A stretch of DNA of 53,801 nt from an uncultured Lachnospiraceae bacterium (GCA_947174495.1 CAMWJC010000014.1:1-53801); one strand, 5' to 3'; shown: positions 45,894-53,801, counted from the stretch's first letter. Translations and numbers: made by a program. Notes: generated by a model not told the origin, from the sequence alone.

Positions 45894-46916
45894 TTATTCG
45901 CTATCTGCGAGAATAAAATGTGCATAAATCGTATATTCATCAAAATCCCCGCTTCCACGGAAATCATGAATCTCCTTTTTGATCCGATACTCTCCTGCAG
46001 GAAGCTTTCCATATAACCATTCCCAGCTTAAATCCACTTCCAAGCTTTGTCCAGCGTCAATAATATGAGCAATATCATTAAATCCATACTCGCCTTCCAA
46101 GATATCGGGAACTCTCTCCCATTTATCGTCATTTTGAACTTCCAATTCAAATTCATCCCCAAAATCCAGCTCTCCTGTAGGAGCATCCGGGTCATACTGA
46201 TAAAAGACAAGTGTTGCCCCGGCAGGTGAAATATTTTTTAAAGAAAATTCAAGTCCCAGAGCAGTGATCTCCGACTCTTCATGATAGATATAAGCGCCGC
46301 CTTCTCTTTCCGATGCCTGAAAGGACAGGGTATTAAGAATATCCCGTACCTGCTCATGGTATTTGTCCCACCAGCTATCTACAGAATAAGTGTATGCAAC
46401 AACACCTTCATACTCTCCATGAAAGGCAATAAAGTCCCAATATTCATGTTCATCATAGGTTCCAATACTGGCCTGCTGACCTGCAATATCCGCATTTTCA
46501 CTTTTCAGCCCTGTTCCGCAAACTCCAAATGGCTTAATATAAGTAATCTCAATATATCCTTCCTTCGCGTCTTCCGGATAAAAATGAATTCCATACATAC
46601 CGTATATGAGACTTTCGCTGTCCATCGGATAAGCCTCAAAGCTCCACCCCTCTGGCAGAGAAATGGTAATTTTCCCATAGGGTCCTCCCTGTGCTGCCTC
46701 TGCGGAGAAAAGATTTTCCGATATGTTTCCTGCTAAATTCCCCTCTTCCGATGCTTCCTGAACTTCCGGTACTTCCTGACTTTCCGGATTAAATGCATTC
46801 ATTATGGCCGGATTATCTGTCTGTGATTCCGGAACGGAGCGGTCTTGGCATCCGCATAAGGTCAATCCCGACAATAACGCCAACAGTAACAGGATCATCA
46901 AACGTTTATTTTTCAT
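45894..46916 (-). CDS. Lipoprotein with C-terminal Ig-like domain
   Basis: A 340-residue lipoprotein with lipobox TLCGC (cysteine near residue 22) and a Glu/Pro-rich linker. A middle domain of about 150 residues follows (GKITISLPEGWSFEAYP to IAFHGEYEGVVAYTY), then a C-terminal immunoglobulin-like beta domain (EITALGLEFSLKNISPAG). GGAGGAGG precedes the ATG. It lies between the Fe-S membrane protein and padR. Possibly an extracellular sensor or binding partner for the operon, but no function is known. Confidence 0.85.
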   Translation of the reverse strand: MKNKRLMILLLLALLSGLTLCGCQDRSVPESQTDNPAIMNAFNPESQEVPEVQEASEEGNLAGNISENLFSAEAAQGGPYGKITISLPEGWSFEAYPMDSESLIYGMYGIHFYPEDAKEGYIEITYIKPFGVCGTGLKSENADIAGQQASIGTYDEHEYWDFIAFHGEYEGVVAYTYSVDSWWDKYHEQVRDILNTLSFQASEREGGAYIYHEESEITALGLEFSLKNISPAGATLVFYQYDPDAPTGELDFGDEFELEVQNDDKWERVPDILEGEYGFNDIAHIIDAGQSLEVDLSWEWLYGKLPAGEYRIKKEIHDFRGSGDFDEYTIYAHFILADSE

Positions 46917-46993
46917 AATTTGCACCTCCTCCTTGATCCATCTGATACAGATACGAAGGAGCAATGTAATTTTATGGATATTTTTAAAACTTT

Positions 46994-47764
46994 TCAAGAA
47001 AAATCATCTGGCCCGGCACCGAAACCATACGCCAAAACGGAACGCGGACATTGGTCAATGCAGGCACCGCACTGAATACATTCCGAAAGGTGTCCCGGAA
47101 TATAATTTCTACTCTTGACCTGCCCCTTTTCCATTTCCCGGATAATATCAATTCCCATAGGACATGATTTGCTGCATTTTCCACAGGAAATACAATTCTG
47201 TTTTGCCTTTACTTTCACATGCAAACCCGGCAGATGTAATAATCTTCTCAGTTTTGTCCCAAACACCATAAACGGTGCCATCCAGCAGAAGTAATGGCAA
47301 AACGCTCTTTTTCCCGCCAATAGGGCAGGAATCAGGATCAGGCACAGAATCCCATAATAGATCACATAACTCTGAATCTCCGACACAGAAATCCCATGCT
47401 CCGTTTCAAACCAGAAATCAACTGTTAACTCTTTTTTATTGTTCAGAAAGCAAACCACCACCGCAAGAATCCAAACCGACCATATCACATACTTGATTTT
47501 ATTCCTCCACCCCTGTTTCGGAAGTTTATCGTTGACGGTAAATACACATTCCTGCAGCCCTCCTGCCGGGCAGAAATAAGCGCAAAAAAGCCTGCCAAAT
47601 GGAACAGAAAGCACAAACATTGCCACAAATACAAGAAAACTTCCGTTAATAACTCCTTTCATTCCCGCATTAAAAATCAGCGCCGGACTGAAATAGTAAA
47701 GCGTTACCGGAAATAACAGCAACGATAGGATAAGTAACAGTTTTCGAATCTTTTGTCTTTTCAT
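46994..47764 (-). CDS. NapH/NosR-like membrane ferredoxin
   Basis: A 256-residue membrane protein with about five helices and 4Fe-4S motifs. CAYFCPAGG near residue 62 and CHYFCWMAP near 171 lie at helix ends. Two classic clusters are near the C terminus: CISCGKCSKSCPMG and CIQCGACIDQCPRS. It resembles the NapH/YccM/NosR group that passes electrons from the quinone pool or flavins. First gene of the PadR operon. Electron partner unknown; no flavin-binding (FMN) domain is encoded alongside. Confidence 0.9.
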   Translation of the reverse strand: MKRQKIRKLLLILSLLLFPVTLYYFSPALIFNAGMKGVINGSFLVFVAMFVLSVPFGRLFCAYFCPAGGLQECVFTVNDKLPKQGWRNKIKYVIWSVWILAVVVCFLNNKKELTVDFWFETEHGISVSEIQSYVIYYGILCLILIPALLAGKRAFCHYFCWMAPFMVFGTKLRRLLHLPGLHVKVKAKQNCISCGKCSKSCPMGIDIIREMEKGQVKSRNYIPGHLSECIQCGACIDQCPRSVLAYGFGAGPDDFS

Positions 47765-47777
47765 GACTCAACCTCAA

Positions 47778-47828
47778 ATATATCAATCTGATATATTTGA
47801 CTATATATCAGATTGATATATATGTCAA
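47778..47828 (-). promoter_or_regulatory. Promoter and PadR-type double operator
   Basis: Minus strand TTGACA (47823-47828), 17-bp spacer, TATAGT (47800-47805). Two identical 19-bp arms, ATATATCAATCTGATATAT (47778-47796) and its inverse (47803-47821), flank TTGACT. One lies in the promoter spacer, the other over the start point. The -35 box overlaps the stop of the preceding gene. This is a strong candidate for PadR autoregulation. Confidence 0.85.
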
Positions 47829-48310
47829 GGTTCTGTCTCCTCTATCCGCTTCTTTTCTTCAAATTCCAGAATTCGCAGCTTTAACGCCGTCTGTAAAGGC
47901 TGCAAAATCAACACTCCCGCCATTCCATATACGATAGAAATTATGATAGGATCCAATAAATACCCTACGGAAGTGGGATCATCATACATATGTAATGCAA
48001 GCACTGCCTGTACAAAGGCAATAAACACGGCAAATCCCAGTATCGTATTCTTTGCAAGCTTTACTGCTTCCCCTGCGCGCTTTAATTCCGTCAAACTTTC
48101 TGCCGCTTTCTTTTTTCTTGCAATTAAAACAGCATTCCCAAAATCCTTCAAAAGCCCGTTAAGCATCAGAAATGGAATCGGTGACAGAAATACCACCACC
48201 AACGACGGAAAATCAAAAAACCACGGGAGAAAAAGAAACCGCAATTCTACCACCCAGATACAGTATAGTAGAAACATAACAAAAACCGCAATTATGGATA
48301 ATATATACAT
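47825..48310 (-). CDS. Small membrane protein of unknown function
   Basis: A 161-residue protein with three or four hydrophobic helices: residues 1-28, 33-52 (FPSLVVVFLSPIPFLMLNGL), 90-110 and 120-145. A basic cytoplasmic loop (IARKKKAAESLTELKRAGEA) separates the pairs. The arrangement is faintly like MotA/TolQ-type proton-channel subunits, but no partner gene is present and I do not claim it. Its stop overlaps the -35 box of the next operon. Confidence 0.75.
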   Translation of the reverse strand: MYILSIIAVFVMFLLYCIWVVELRFLFLPWFFDFPSLVVVFLSPIPFLMLNGLLKDFGNAVLIARKKKAAESLTELKRAGEAVKLAKNTILGFAVFIAFVQAVLALHMYDDPTSVGYLLDPIIISIVYGMAGVLILQPLQTALKLRILEFEEKKRIEETEP

Positions 48311-48340
48311 AGTACTCCTCCTTTATGAGAAATCTGCAAG

Positions 48341-49693
48341 TTACAGTAATGGCGTCATATACAAAGGCAGATAAAAAATACCATCCTTCTCCATAAGATC
48401 ACTTGTATGCAAAACATACGGAATATTCAACTGCTCCCTGTACTTTGTTATAAACTTTTTCATGGAAGATAAAGTATAGTTTTTTCCGGATTTCACCTCT
48501 ATCGCTGAAATATTATGACGGCTACTGATCTTGCTCTTTGCAATCAAAAAATCAATTTCCATGCGTGATGATGCATCATCACGGGATGCTCTGGCATAAA
48601 AATAAAGCTTATGACCTCCTGCTGTCAGCATCTGGGCTACTATATTCTCTACAATCATTCCTTTATTTACTTCCAACTTATCAAACAAAAGCTTCTTATA
48701 GATTTCTTCACTTGCAATCCCATTTTCATCAAAAGCATGACTGATTAACAGTCCAGTATCCGCCATATAGCATTTTAATGTTAGCCGATCCCTGTTAAGA
48801 CGCAGTCCGATATTCGGAGCCGTAGAATTATAGCAGATATTTACGATCATTGCATCCTGAAGCCAAAACAAAGCATCTTCGTAATCACGAAAACGCGCTT
48901 CTTTTTTCAATGAGGAAAGCTTGAATTTCTTATCATGTTTCTGAAGCTGTGATGGAATATCATCAAAAATTTGTTCCACCTTCATCTCATAGCCTCTGGC
49001 ATGCTTTGCGATGTCGGCACGATATAATTCAATAATATCCCTTTTCACCCGGTCAACCCTGTCAAAATCATGGGTATCCACATAAGCCTTAACTGCTTGA
49101 GGCATACCGCCCACGATCATATACTGTCTAAAATAGTCCATCGCCTTTCTGTGAAGCGCCTGTCCCATGGGCTTCTTTTCCTTAAAACATATTCGGATAA
49201 AATCCATCAAAGTTTCATTAGAAAGCGCCCAAAGAAATTCTTCAAAATCAAGTGGATACATTTTGATATGATGCTCTTCCGAAGGAATCACAATGTCCTG
49301 AACATTTTTTTTGATGCTCATCAAAGAACCGGTCTCAATGTAATCATATCGCCCGTCTGCAACAAGATATTTAATTGCCGACCTCGCCTTGGGAAACACT
49401 TGTACTTCGTCAAAAATAATTAGCGTTTCACGCTCATAAAGTTTCACATTATAAAAGCTGGATAAATACAAAAAAAACGTGTCTAAATTGTCTAAGTAAT
49501 CAGTGAACATATTCGTGATTTCTTTGCTGACACGGTTAAAGTCAATCATAATATAATTTTTATATTCTTTTTTTGCAAATTCCTCGACAATATAACTTTT
49601 CCCTACCCGGCGCGCACCATCAATCAATAATGCCGTTCTTCCTGCATCCTCGCTCTTCCACTTTAACAGTTCTGCATAAATCTTTCTTTTCAT
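48341..49693 (-). CDS. DUF4143-family ATPase (AAA_14)
   Basis: A 450-residue cytoplasmic protein. The N-terminal P-loop ATPase has GARRVGKSYIVEEFA near residue 26 and a Walker B-like LIIFDEVQ. The C-terminal DUF4143 domain contains a PD-(D/E)XK-like signature, MEIDFLIAK with IEVKSGK near 400-420. Such proteins are common accessory genes of unknown role, often near repeats or mobile DNA. The four-fold 33-bp array at 49708-49824 lies directly upstream. A pair with a toxin was not found. Confidence 0.9.
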   Translation of the reverse strand: MKRKIYAELLKWKSEDAGRTALLIDGARRVGKSYIVEEFAKKEYKNYIMIDFNRVSKEITNMFTDYLDNLDTFFLYLSSFYNVKLYERETLIIFDEVQVFPKARSAIKYLVADGRYDYIETGSLMSIKKNVQDIVIPSEEHHIKMYPLDFEEFLWALSNETLMDFIRICFKEKKPMGQALHRKAMDYFRQYMIVGGMPQAVKAYVDTHDFDRVDRVKRDIIELYRADIAKHARGYEMKVEQIFDDIPSQLQKHDKKFKLSSLKKEARFRDYEDALFWLQDAMIVNICYNSTAPNIGLRLNRDRLTLKCYMADTGLLISHAFDENGIASEEIYKKLLFDKLEVNKGMIVENIVAQMLTAGGHKLYFYARASRDDASSRMEIDFLIAKSKISSRHNISAIEVKSGKNYTLSSMKKFITKYREQLNIPYVLHTSDLMEKDGIFYLPLYMTPLL

Positions 49694-49707
49694 AATCGGC
49701 CTCTTTT

Positions 49708-49824
49708 ATCATAAATTTGAGATTTTGCATCTTAACCGTATCACATATTCAAGATTTTTTCAATCAGAGAAATTCACGAATACGAGATTTTTTCATTTCT
49801 CCTAATACACGATTTCAAGATTTT
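49708..49824 (-). repeat. Four tandem operator-like repeats upstream of the DUF4143 gene
   Basis: Read on the minus strand, AAAATCT plus a GTGA-type tail recurs four times (starting at 49824, 49791, 49758 and 49726; periods 33, 33 and 32 bp). Units: AAAATCTTGAAATCGTG, AAAATCTCGTATTCGTGA, AAAATCTTGAATATGTGA, AAAATCTCAAATTTATGA. Three DNA turns per unit put all on one face. TTGAAA and TACGGT, 17 bp apart, may form the promoter within the array. Confidence 0.7.
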
Positions 49825-49829
49825 CCATT

Positions 49830-50420
49830 TTAGCTACCCTTCTTGTCTTGCAGACCAAGACCGCCTTTGCAATTCCAAACAGTTCCGTTTTCAAGTCTGA
49901 TCCAGAACCGCTTCATATTCGCCTTGAGCGGTTCCGCCCACACGGTTTTCTCATAAATACCGCCTCCGCCACGTATGGTCCGTTCACTTGCCACATTATC
50001 CTCTCTGCAAGTGAGCAGAACCTCATTGATTCCATATATCTTACAAGTCTCCAGCACCAGACGAAGAATGATTCCTGCATAACCTTTCCTTCTCTCAAAC
50101 GGCCTGACACAATAACCGATATGACCGCCCCATAGACGAAGCACCGGATGATCAATATGATGCCTAAGCTCTGCAATCCCTACAATTCGATTATCCTCTT
50201 CTCTCAGCGCCAGATAAATGTCCGAATCCACCAGATCCTTCGGGCAGGTATCCCGCTGACGCATTTTTTCCATATAATGAATCCATTCTTCTGCATTACC
50301 ACACTCCCGCAGGTTCCCTGCACCATGAATATCTTCATCCGGATCTTCATCCAGAAATTCCCTGCGTAATTCCATAATAGCGTCACCATATTCAAGTGTC
50401 GGCCTGATCAATTTAATCAT
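49830..50420 (-). CDS. GNAT-family acetyltransferase
   Basis: A 196-residue N-acetyltransferase. The acetyl-CoA motif is ERRKGYAGIILR near residue 108, preceded by GGHIGYCVRP and followed by LLTCREDNVASERTI. Acceptor unknown; the RimJ-like layout suggests a protein N-terminus or small amine. Monocistronic or paired with the Nudix gene 48 bp upstream. Confidence 0.9.
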   Translation of the reverse strand: MIKLIRPTLEYGDAIMELRREFLDEDPDEDIHGAGNLRECGNAEEWIHYMEKMRQRDTCPKDLVDSDIYLALREEDNRIVGIAELRHHIDHPVLRLWGGHIGYCVRPFERRKGYAGIILRLVLETCKIYGINEVLLTCREDNVASERTIRGGGGIYEKTVWAEPLKANMKRFWIRLENGTVWNCKGGLGLQDKKGS

Positions 50421-50468
50421 AAATTCGATTCCTCAAACTGAAATTTCTCTCGTTCCTTAAACGGGAAT

Positions 50469-50921
50469 TTATTTGCAAACCGGATAGCTTATTGCATCAC
50501 CCCAGCGTGATACCTCATCGTGAAAGTCTTCAACATCAAGCAAACCGTATGACCAAAGATAAGCTCTTTCACGTTCTGTAAATTCATCCAAGGATAACCA
50601 ACGAACATTTTTAATAGCTTGTTCTGCACCTTCCTGAATTTCAGGGTCAGACCCGATCATTTCCCGCTGTTCACTTGATACATCAACAAGATAAACGTAT
50701 TCTGTGCTGCCATCTTTCCTATGCAAGATATTTAGCTGCCTGCTTATAGTGCCAATTAAGCCGCATTCTTCTTTCAATTCTCTGAGTGCCGCTTCTTCCG
50801 ATGTTTCGCCCGGCTCAATGCCACCGCCTGGCAGCTCATTGATATATCTACCTGATCTGTGCGTTTGTACCGACAATATTTTATTATTACGAACTACTAA
50901 TGCCATACTGCGATCTCTCAT
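50469..50921 (-). CDS. Nudix hydrolase
   Basis: A 150-residue Nudix protein. The box lies at about residues 32-54: GGGIEPGETSEEAA followed by RELKEECGL, with all catalytic glutamates present. It would hydrolyse a nucleoside diphosphate derivative; substrate not predictable. AGGTG precedes the ATG, and a TATAAT (50955-50960) lies 34 bp upstream. Confidence 0.92.
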   Translation of the reverse strand: MRDRSMALVVRNNKILSVQTHRSGRYINELPGGGIEPGETSEEAALRELKEECGLIGTISRQLNILHRKDGSTEYVYLVDVSSEQREMIGSDPEIQEGAEQAIKNVRWLSLDEFTERERAYLWSYGLLDVEDFHDEVSRWGDAISYPVCK

Positions 50922-51237
50922 GCCTGCACCTCCAAATTTCGATCTATATACTTGATTATAAAGTATTTTCCTGTTTCTTATAATGTATATTTATAAATTT
51001 ATTTTTAATGGATACACAATTGCGAAAAGGGAGTTTTATAATGATAAATTCATTATATACTCTTTGATGTTTTCTGTCATATACTTCTTTGCCTTATTTT
51101 TACATCATGTCGAGCTGTAAATTCAAATTCAATTTCGATTACCTCCTATTGTTCAATTCTCATTGTGAGAAATAATTCTGTATGATAAAATAGAAAATCG
51201 CCAGAGGAATAAATCGTAAAATTGCGGAGGTACACAA
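50922..51237. other. AT-rich intergenic region
   Basis: About 316 bp at the border of the accessory segment. Apart from the -10 box for the Nudix gene and GGAGG before 51238, I see no gene or repeat. Base composition falls sharply compared with the left side, consistent with imported DNA. Confidence 0.5.
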
Positions 51238-51458
51238 ATGCAGGGCTATAACATAATCGTAGTATTTTGTGAAAATGCCTCCTTGAAGTTTATGTTGGAA
51301 GGCTGAATAAAACAGTAGATGTTTATGGAAATGAAAACGAATTATATTGGTCAACATTAGATCATGACTTTTTTGATGCAGCAAAATATGCGGGAGAAGG
51401 AAACATTGGACACATTATGATGCAGATTAAAAAGCATGAAAAAGAATTACTGAAATAA
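51238..51458 (+). pseudogene. Damaged copy 1 of a small gene (duplicate of 53475-53745)
   Basis: Starts at an ATG with GGAGG and begins MQGYNIIVVFCEN, then shifts frame. Compared with the second copy it has lost 50 bp between two TGAAAA microhomologies (at about 51283). The C-terminal part (VYGNENELYWSTLDHDFFDA) is still readable in another frame. TTAACGTTTAG follows two bases after the stop. Function unknown. Confidence 0.75.
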
Positions 51459-51459
51459 A

Positions 51460-51487
51460 TTAACGTTTAGCGGGGGTATGCGTATGC
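51460..51487 (-). mobile_element. Isolated end of the structured repeat
   Basis: Perfect TTAACGTTTAG (51460-51470) followed by CGGGGGTATGCGTATGC, as in copies A and C. The rest of the element is missing. It lies one base after the stop of the damaged small gene. Confidence 0.75.
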
Positions 51488-51514
51488 AAAACCCAGTTGG
51501 AAACATCCAGAGAG

Positions 51515-51540
51515 AATAGCGTTTGGTGGACGCTATTTTT
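51515..51540 (+). terminator. Terminator before the class D beta-lactamase-like gene
   Basis: AATAGCGT and ACGCTATT form an 8-bp stem around TTGGTGG, followed by TTTT. It would end any transcript coming from the damaged small gene. Confidence 0.7.
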
Positions 51541-51620
51541 GTGGAAGGTAGAAAAAAACAGATGATATATGATAACATTGTGTCCGTTGATGAACACTTT
51601 ATCAAATAAGGGGAAGTATC

Positions 51621-52538
51621 ATGAAAAAAATCATGACTATAACGATAGTGCTTTTGTCTGTTATCGTTACAGGATGTTCAAGCATAAATAGTGAACCACA
51701 GGCAGATAACGATATTTCGTCAGAACAGCAAACAGATAGGGAGAAGCCGAGCACACAGAGTATCGACACACCAAAAGAGAACGAAATACCTGTTGAGACA
51801 TATAAGACGGTTGATTACTCTGAATACTTTCAGGAAATTAGCGGCTGCGCGGTAATATATCACGAATTATCAAACACTTATTCCCTTTATAACAAGGAAA
51901 AATGTGAAACAAAGGTTTCACCATTGTCAACATTTAAAATCATATCTGCGTTGGCAGGTCTGGAAAATGGAGTGCTTATAAATGAAACCAGTAAAATGAA
52001 ATATAGCGGCGAGAAATACCCCATTGACACATGGAATTCAGATTTAACATTAAAAGAAGCCTTTGAAAGCTCGTGTGTCTGGTATTTTCGACAAGTTGTA
52101 GATATGGTCGGTCAGGATAATATTCATACAATGTTAAAAGGAATACAGTATGGAAATTGTGATATATCCGAATGGAACGGAAGCGGAATTAATTCATTGC
52201 CGGAGCTTAATGGCTTTTGGTTAGAGTCCTCCTTAAAGATTTCACTCATACAACAGGTAACGGCACTGAATTATATTTTTTGCAGCGAGAACCATTTTCG
52301 TGTTGAAAATCTGGATGAACTGAGAAATATAATGTATATAACAGAACTTGATACTGGCAGTATATACGGTAAAACAGGTTCGGGAACCGGTGGGAACGCT
52401 TGGTTCGTCGGTTTTCTTGAAAAAAATGACCATAGGATCTATTTTGCAGTTTATCTTGAAGATATGCAAAATAAAGATATCGTATCAGGAAATAAGGCGA
52501 AAGAAATAGCGATCAGTATATTAAGTAATGGGGTATGA
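51621..52538 (+). CDS. Class D (OXA-type) beta-lactamase-like lipoprotein
   Basis: A 305-residue lipoprotein: signal peptide with lipobox VTGCSS (C19), a Ser/Thr/Glu-rich linker to about residue 60, then a penicillin-recognising domain. Class D motifs are in order: S103-TFK, S151-CV, Y177-GN, FWLES..LKIS near 199-208, and K251-TG. The lysine next to the active serine is the one carboxylated in class D enzymes. It could be a true beta-lactamase or a non-hydrolysing BlaR-like sensor domain; the intact motif set favours an enzyme. GGGGAAG precedes the ATG. AT-rich relative to most of the window. Confidence 0.88.
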   Translation: MKKIMTITIVLLSVIVTGCSSINSEPQADNDISSEQQTDREKPSTQSIDTPKENEIPVETYKTVDYSEYFQEISGCAVIYHELSNTYSLYNKEKCETKVSPLSTFKIISALAGLENGVLINETSKMKYSGEKYPIDTWNSDLTLKEAFESSCVWYFRQVVDMVGQDNIHTMLKGIQYGNCDISEWNGSGINSLPELNGFWLESSLKISLIQQVTALNYIFCSENHFRVENLDELRNIMYITELDTGSIYGKTGSGTGGNAWFVGFLEKNDHRIYFAVYLEDMQNKDIVSGNKAKEIAISILSNGV

Positions 52539-52563
52539 TTGCACCTTACTGTTTTTCAAAATG

Positions 52564-53412
52564 TTAATGAAGCACACATTTTTCACAAAATTCATGAATG
52601 ATATCCAGTATTGTACTATCATAAAAGACTGCGCCGCCATGTGCATCGCTTTCTTCCAGTTCATAGTATAAAACATTATGATGAGAAGTAATCAGTTTTT
52701 CATATAGTGTCCTGCTGTTTTCTACAGAAACAACGGGATCATTTTCGCTGTGTATAAGCAAGATTGGTGGAAGTTCAATATTCTCTGAGATATACATAGA
52801 GCAGGAAGCCTTTTCTGCAAGTTCTTCATGACCCTCAATTTTATCAATGCCAAGGAGTACAGCAGATGGACGAATTTTCATCCATGGTGGAAGCATGGCT
52901 TTTGCGCAGATTAGCAAATCCGTTGAACCACTTTCACAGATAACGCCAGAAACTTTCGGTAACGTCTTACATAATCCATGTGCATTGAAAAGGACTGACA
53001 TCATAGCAATATGTCCGCCGGATGAATTTCCCATAAGAAAGATTTTACTTGTGTCAATATGGAAATTATTTGCAATATTGGGAATGAACATTAAAGCGTT
53101 ATATACATCTTCAATTTGAGCCGGAAAAGCCGCAATATCAGACTCACGATATTCCATTGCAGCAACCACAAATCCTCGTTTAGCAAGCAGCGCATATTGC
53201 GGAATATCATTATACATTTCTTGTTTGTGCCAAGCGGAACCAGGGATAAACAGGATAAGAGGATACTTTTCGTCCTCCTTCATTTCTTGCTTGTATGGAA
53301 AAATAATCTGTAAATGCCTCTTACAATCACCATAATCATAATATTCCCAGTCTTGTGAGTATAAGCATTGCATTTCATTTGAATTAGCAGCAATTTTGAT
53401 TTTACGTTTCAT
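52564..53412 (-). CDS. Alpha/beta hydrolase (esterase-like)
   Basis: A 282-residue cytoplasmic hydrolase. Oxyanion region IPGSAWHKQE, nucleophile in GNSSGGHIAM near residue 145, Asp in HSENDPVV and His in ESDAHGGAV, giving a full catalytic triad. It looks like carboxylesterase/BD-FAE types acting on acetylated sugars or small esters; substrate unknown. ATG 53412 is preceded by GGAGG. It converges on the beta-lactamase-like gene with a 25-bp gap and no visible terminator. Confidence 0.9.
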   Translation of the reverse strand: MKRKIKIAANSNEMQCLYSQDWEYYDYGDCKRHLQIIFPYKQEMKEDEKYPLILFIPGSAWHKQEMYNDIPQYALLAKRGFVVAAMEYRESDIAAFPAQIEDVYNALMFIPNIANNFHIDTSKIFLMGNSSGGHIAMMSVLFNAHGLCKTLPKVSGVICESGSTDLLICAKAMLPPWMKIRPSAVLLGIDKIEGHEELAEKASCSMYISENIELPPILLIHSENDPVVSVENSRTLYEKLITSHHNVLYYELEESDAHGGAVFYDSTILDIIHEFCEKCVLH

Positions 53413-53474
53413 TATTTCCTCCACAGATACCGAATTAATAATGCAATTATAACCTATTATTAGCAGGAACGCAA

Positions 53475-53745
53475 ATGCAGGGATATAACATCATCGTAGT
53501 ATTTTGTGAAAATACTGATGTGCAAAAGAAGATTGATGGATTTTACATATTATTTTGAAAACTGCCTCCTTGAAGTTTATGTTGGAAAGCTGAATAAAAC
53601 AGTAGATGTTTATGGAAATGAAAACGAATTATATTGGTCAACATTAGATCATGACTTTTTTGATGCAGCAAAATATGCGAGAGAAGGAAACATTGGACAC
53701 ATTATGATGCAGATTGAAAAGCATCAAAAAGAATTACTGAAATAA
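53475..53745 (+). pseudogene. Damaged copy 2 of a small gene
   Basis: From an ATG at 53475 it begins MQGYNIIVVFCENTDVQKK and stops at a TGA after 28 residues. Beyond a single-base frameshift near ATATTATTTT the frame ENCLLEVYVGKLNKTVDVYG continues to the stop at 53745. A separate GTG frame (53506-53745, 79 residues) is possible. With one base removed the gene would code about 89 residues. Function unknown; it is duplicated at 51238. Confidence 0.6.
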
Positions 53746-53746
53746 T

Positions 53747-53801
53747 TTAACGTTTAGCTAGGTAACGGAGATTAATATAAAAACCCGGATAGAATCAAAT
53801 T
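53747..53801 (+). mobile_element. Structured repeat, copy D (left end only, cut by window edge)
   Basis: TTAACGTTTAG (53747-53757), then GCTAGG and GATTAATAT, then AACCCGGATAGAATCAAATT, the left arm of hairpin 1, running to the window end. Same orientation as copies A and B. It starts one base after the stop at 53745. Confidence 0.85.

Noticed and set aside
49708-49824. CRISPR array
   Set aside because: Four diverged units with no constant spacer pattern and no cas genes; better explained as operator-like repeats.
51160-51384. Minus-strand 74-residue frame
   Set aside because: It is antisense to the damaged small gene and has no supporting features.

Overview
The window reads as a chromosome segment of a spore-forming, anaerobic Gram-positive in the Clostridia, most likely Lachnospiraceae (inference). 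The reasons are the spoIIAA-spoIIAB-sigF cassette, a T-box-controlled valS, the tig-clpP-clpX-lon chain, a PPi-type phosphofructokinase, a D-lactate dehydrogenase, LacI/PadR regulators, many secreted Ser/Thr/Pro- or Glu-rich proteins, and AT-leaning DNA with strong AGGAGG ribosome sites. No rRNA, tRNA, CRISPR array or transposase gene was seen.

Layout: 0.1-5.1 kb holds a large secreted glucosaminidase, a divergent phosphoribosyltransferase and an unknown membrane protein. 5.2-11.5 kb holds sigF/spoIIAB/spoIIAA and then an operon of a DUF342/FapA-type protein, folC, a 49-residue protein and a zinc-ribbon TPR membrane protein. 12.6-15.7 kb is valS with its T-box. 15.9-18.7 kb is a plus-strand pair: a VIT/vWA surface protein and an exosortase-like membrane protease. 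18.7-30.6 kb is mostly housekeeping: mutarotase-like enzyme, DUF308 and VanZ proteins, truA, D-LDH, AI-2E-type permease, ysxC, lon, clpX, clpP, tig. 30.8-36.1 kb holds a hybrid histidine kinase, its response regulator, and two exported proteins that share a C-terminal domain. 36.3-43.9 kb holds glgP with a LacI regulator, a CheX/CheY-like pair, PPi-phosphofructokinase and a MATE exporter. 44.4-47.8 kb is a PadR-autoregulated operon with a textbook promoter/operator. 47.8-53.8 kb is more accessory: an unknown membrane protein, a DUF4143 ATPase behind a four-repeat array, GNAT, Nudix, a class D beta-lactamase-like lipoprotein and an alpha/beta hydrolase between two damaged copies of a small gene.

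The most unusual content is a dispersed, non-coding, highly structured repeat of about 427 bp. Two full copies (12206-12631 and 44011-44437), two copies cut by the window edges (1-94 and 53747-53801) and two isolated ends (near 36251 and 51460) are present. It ends in TTAACGTTTAG/CTAAACGTTAA, carries two large hairpins that are inverted relatives of each other, and its stems change by compensatory substitutions while the loops stay conserved. Most copies sit within 1-25 bp of a stop codon. I know of no named family that matches it. The exosortase with a neighbouring dedicated substrate, the phased operator-like arrays at 15779-15839 and 49708-49824, and the spoIIA leader hairpins are the next most interesting items.
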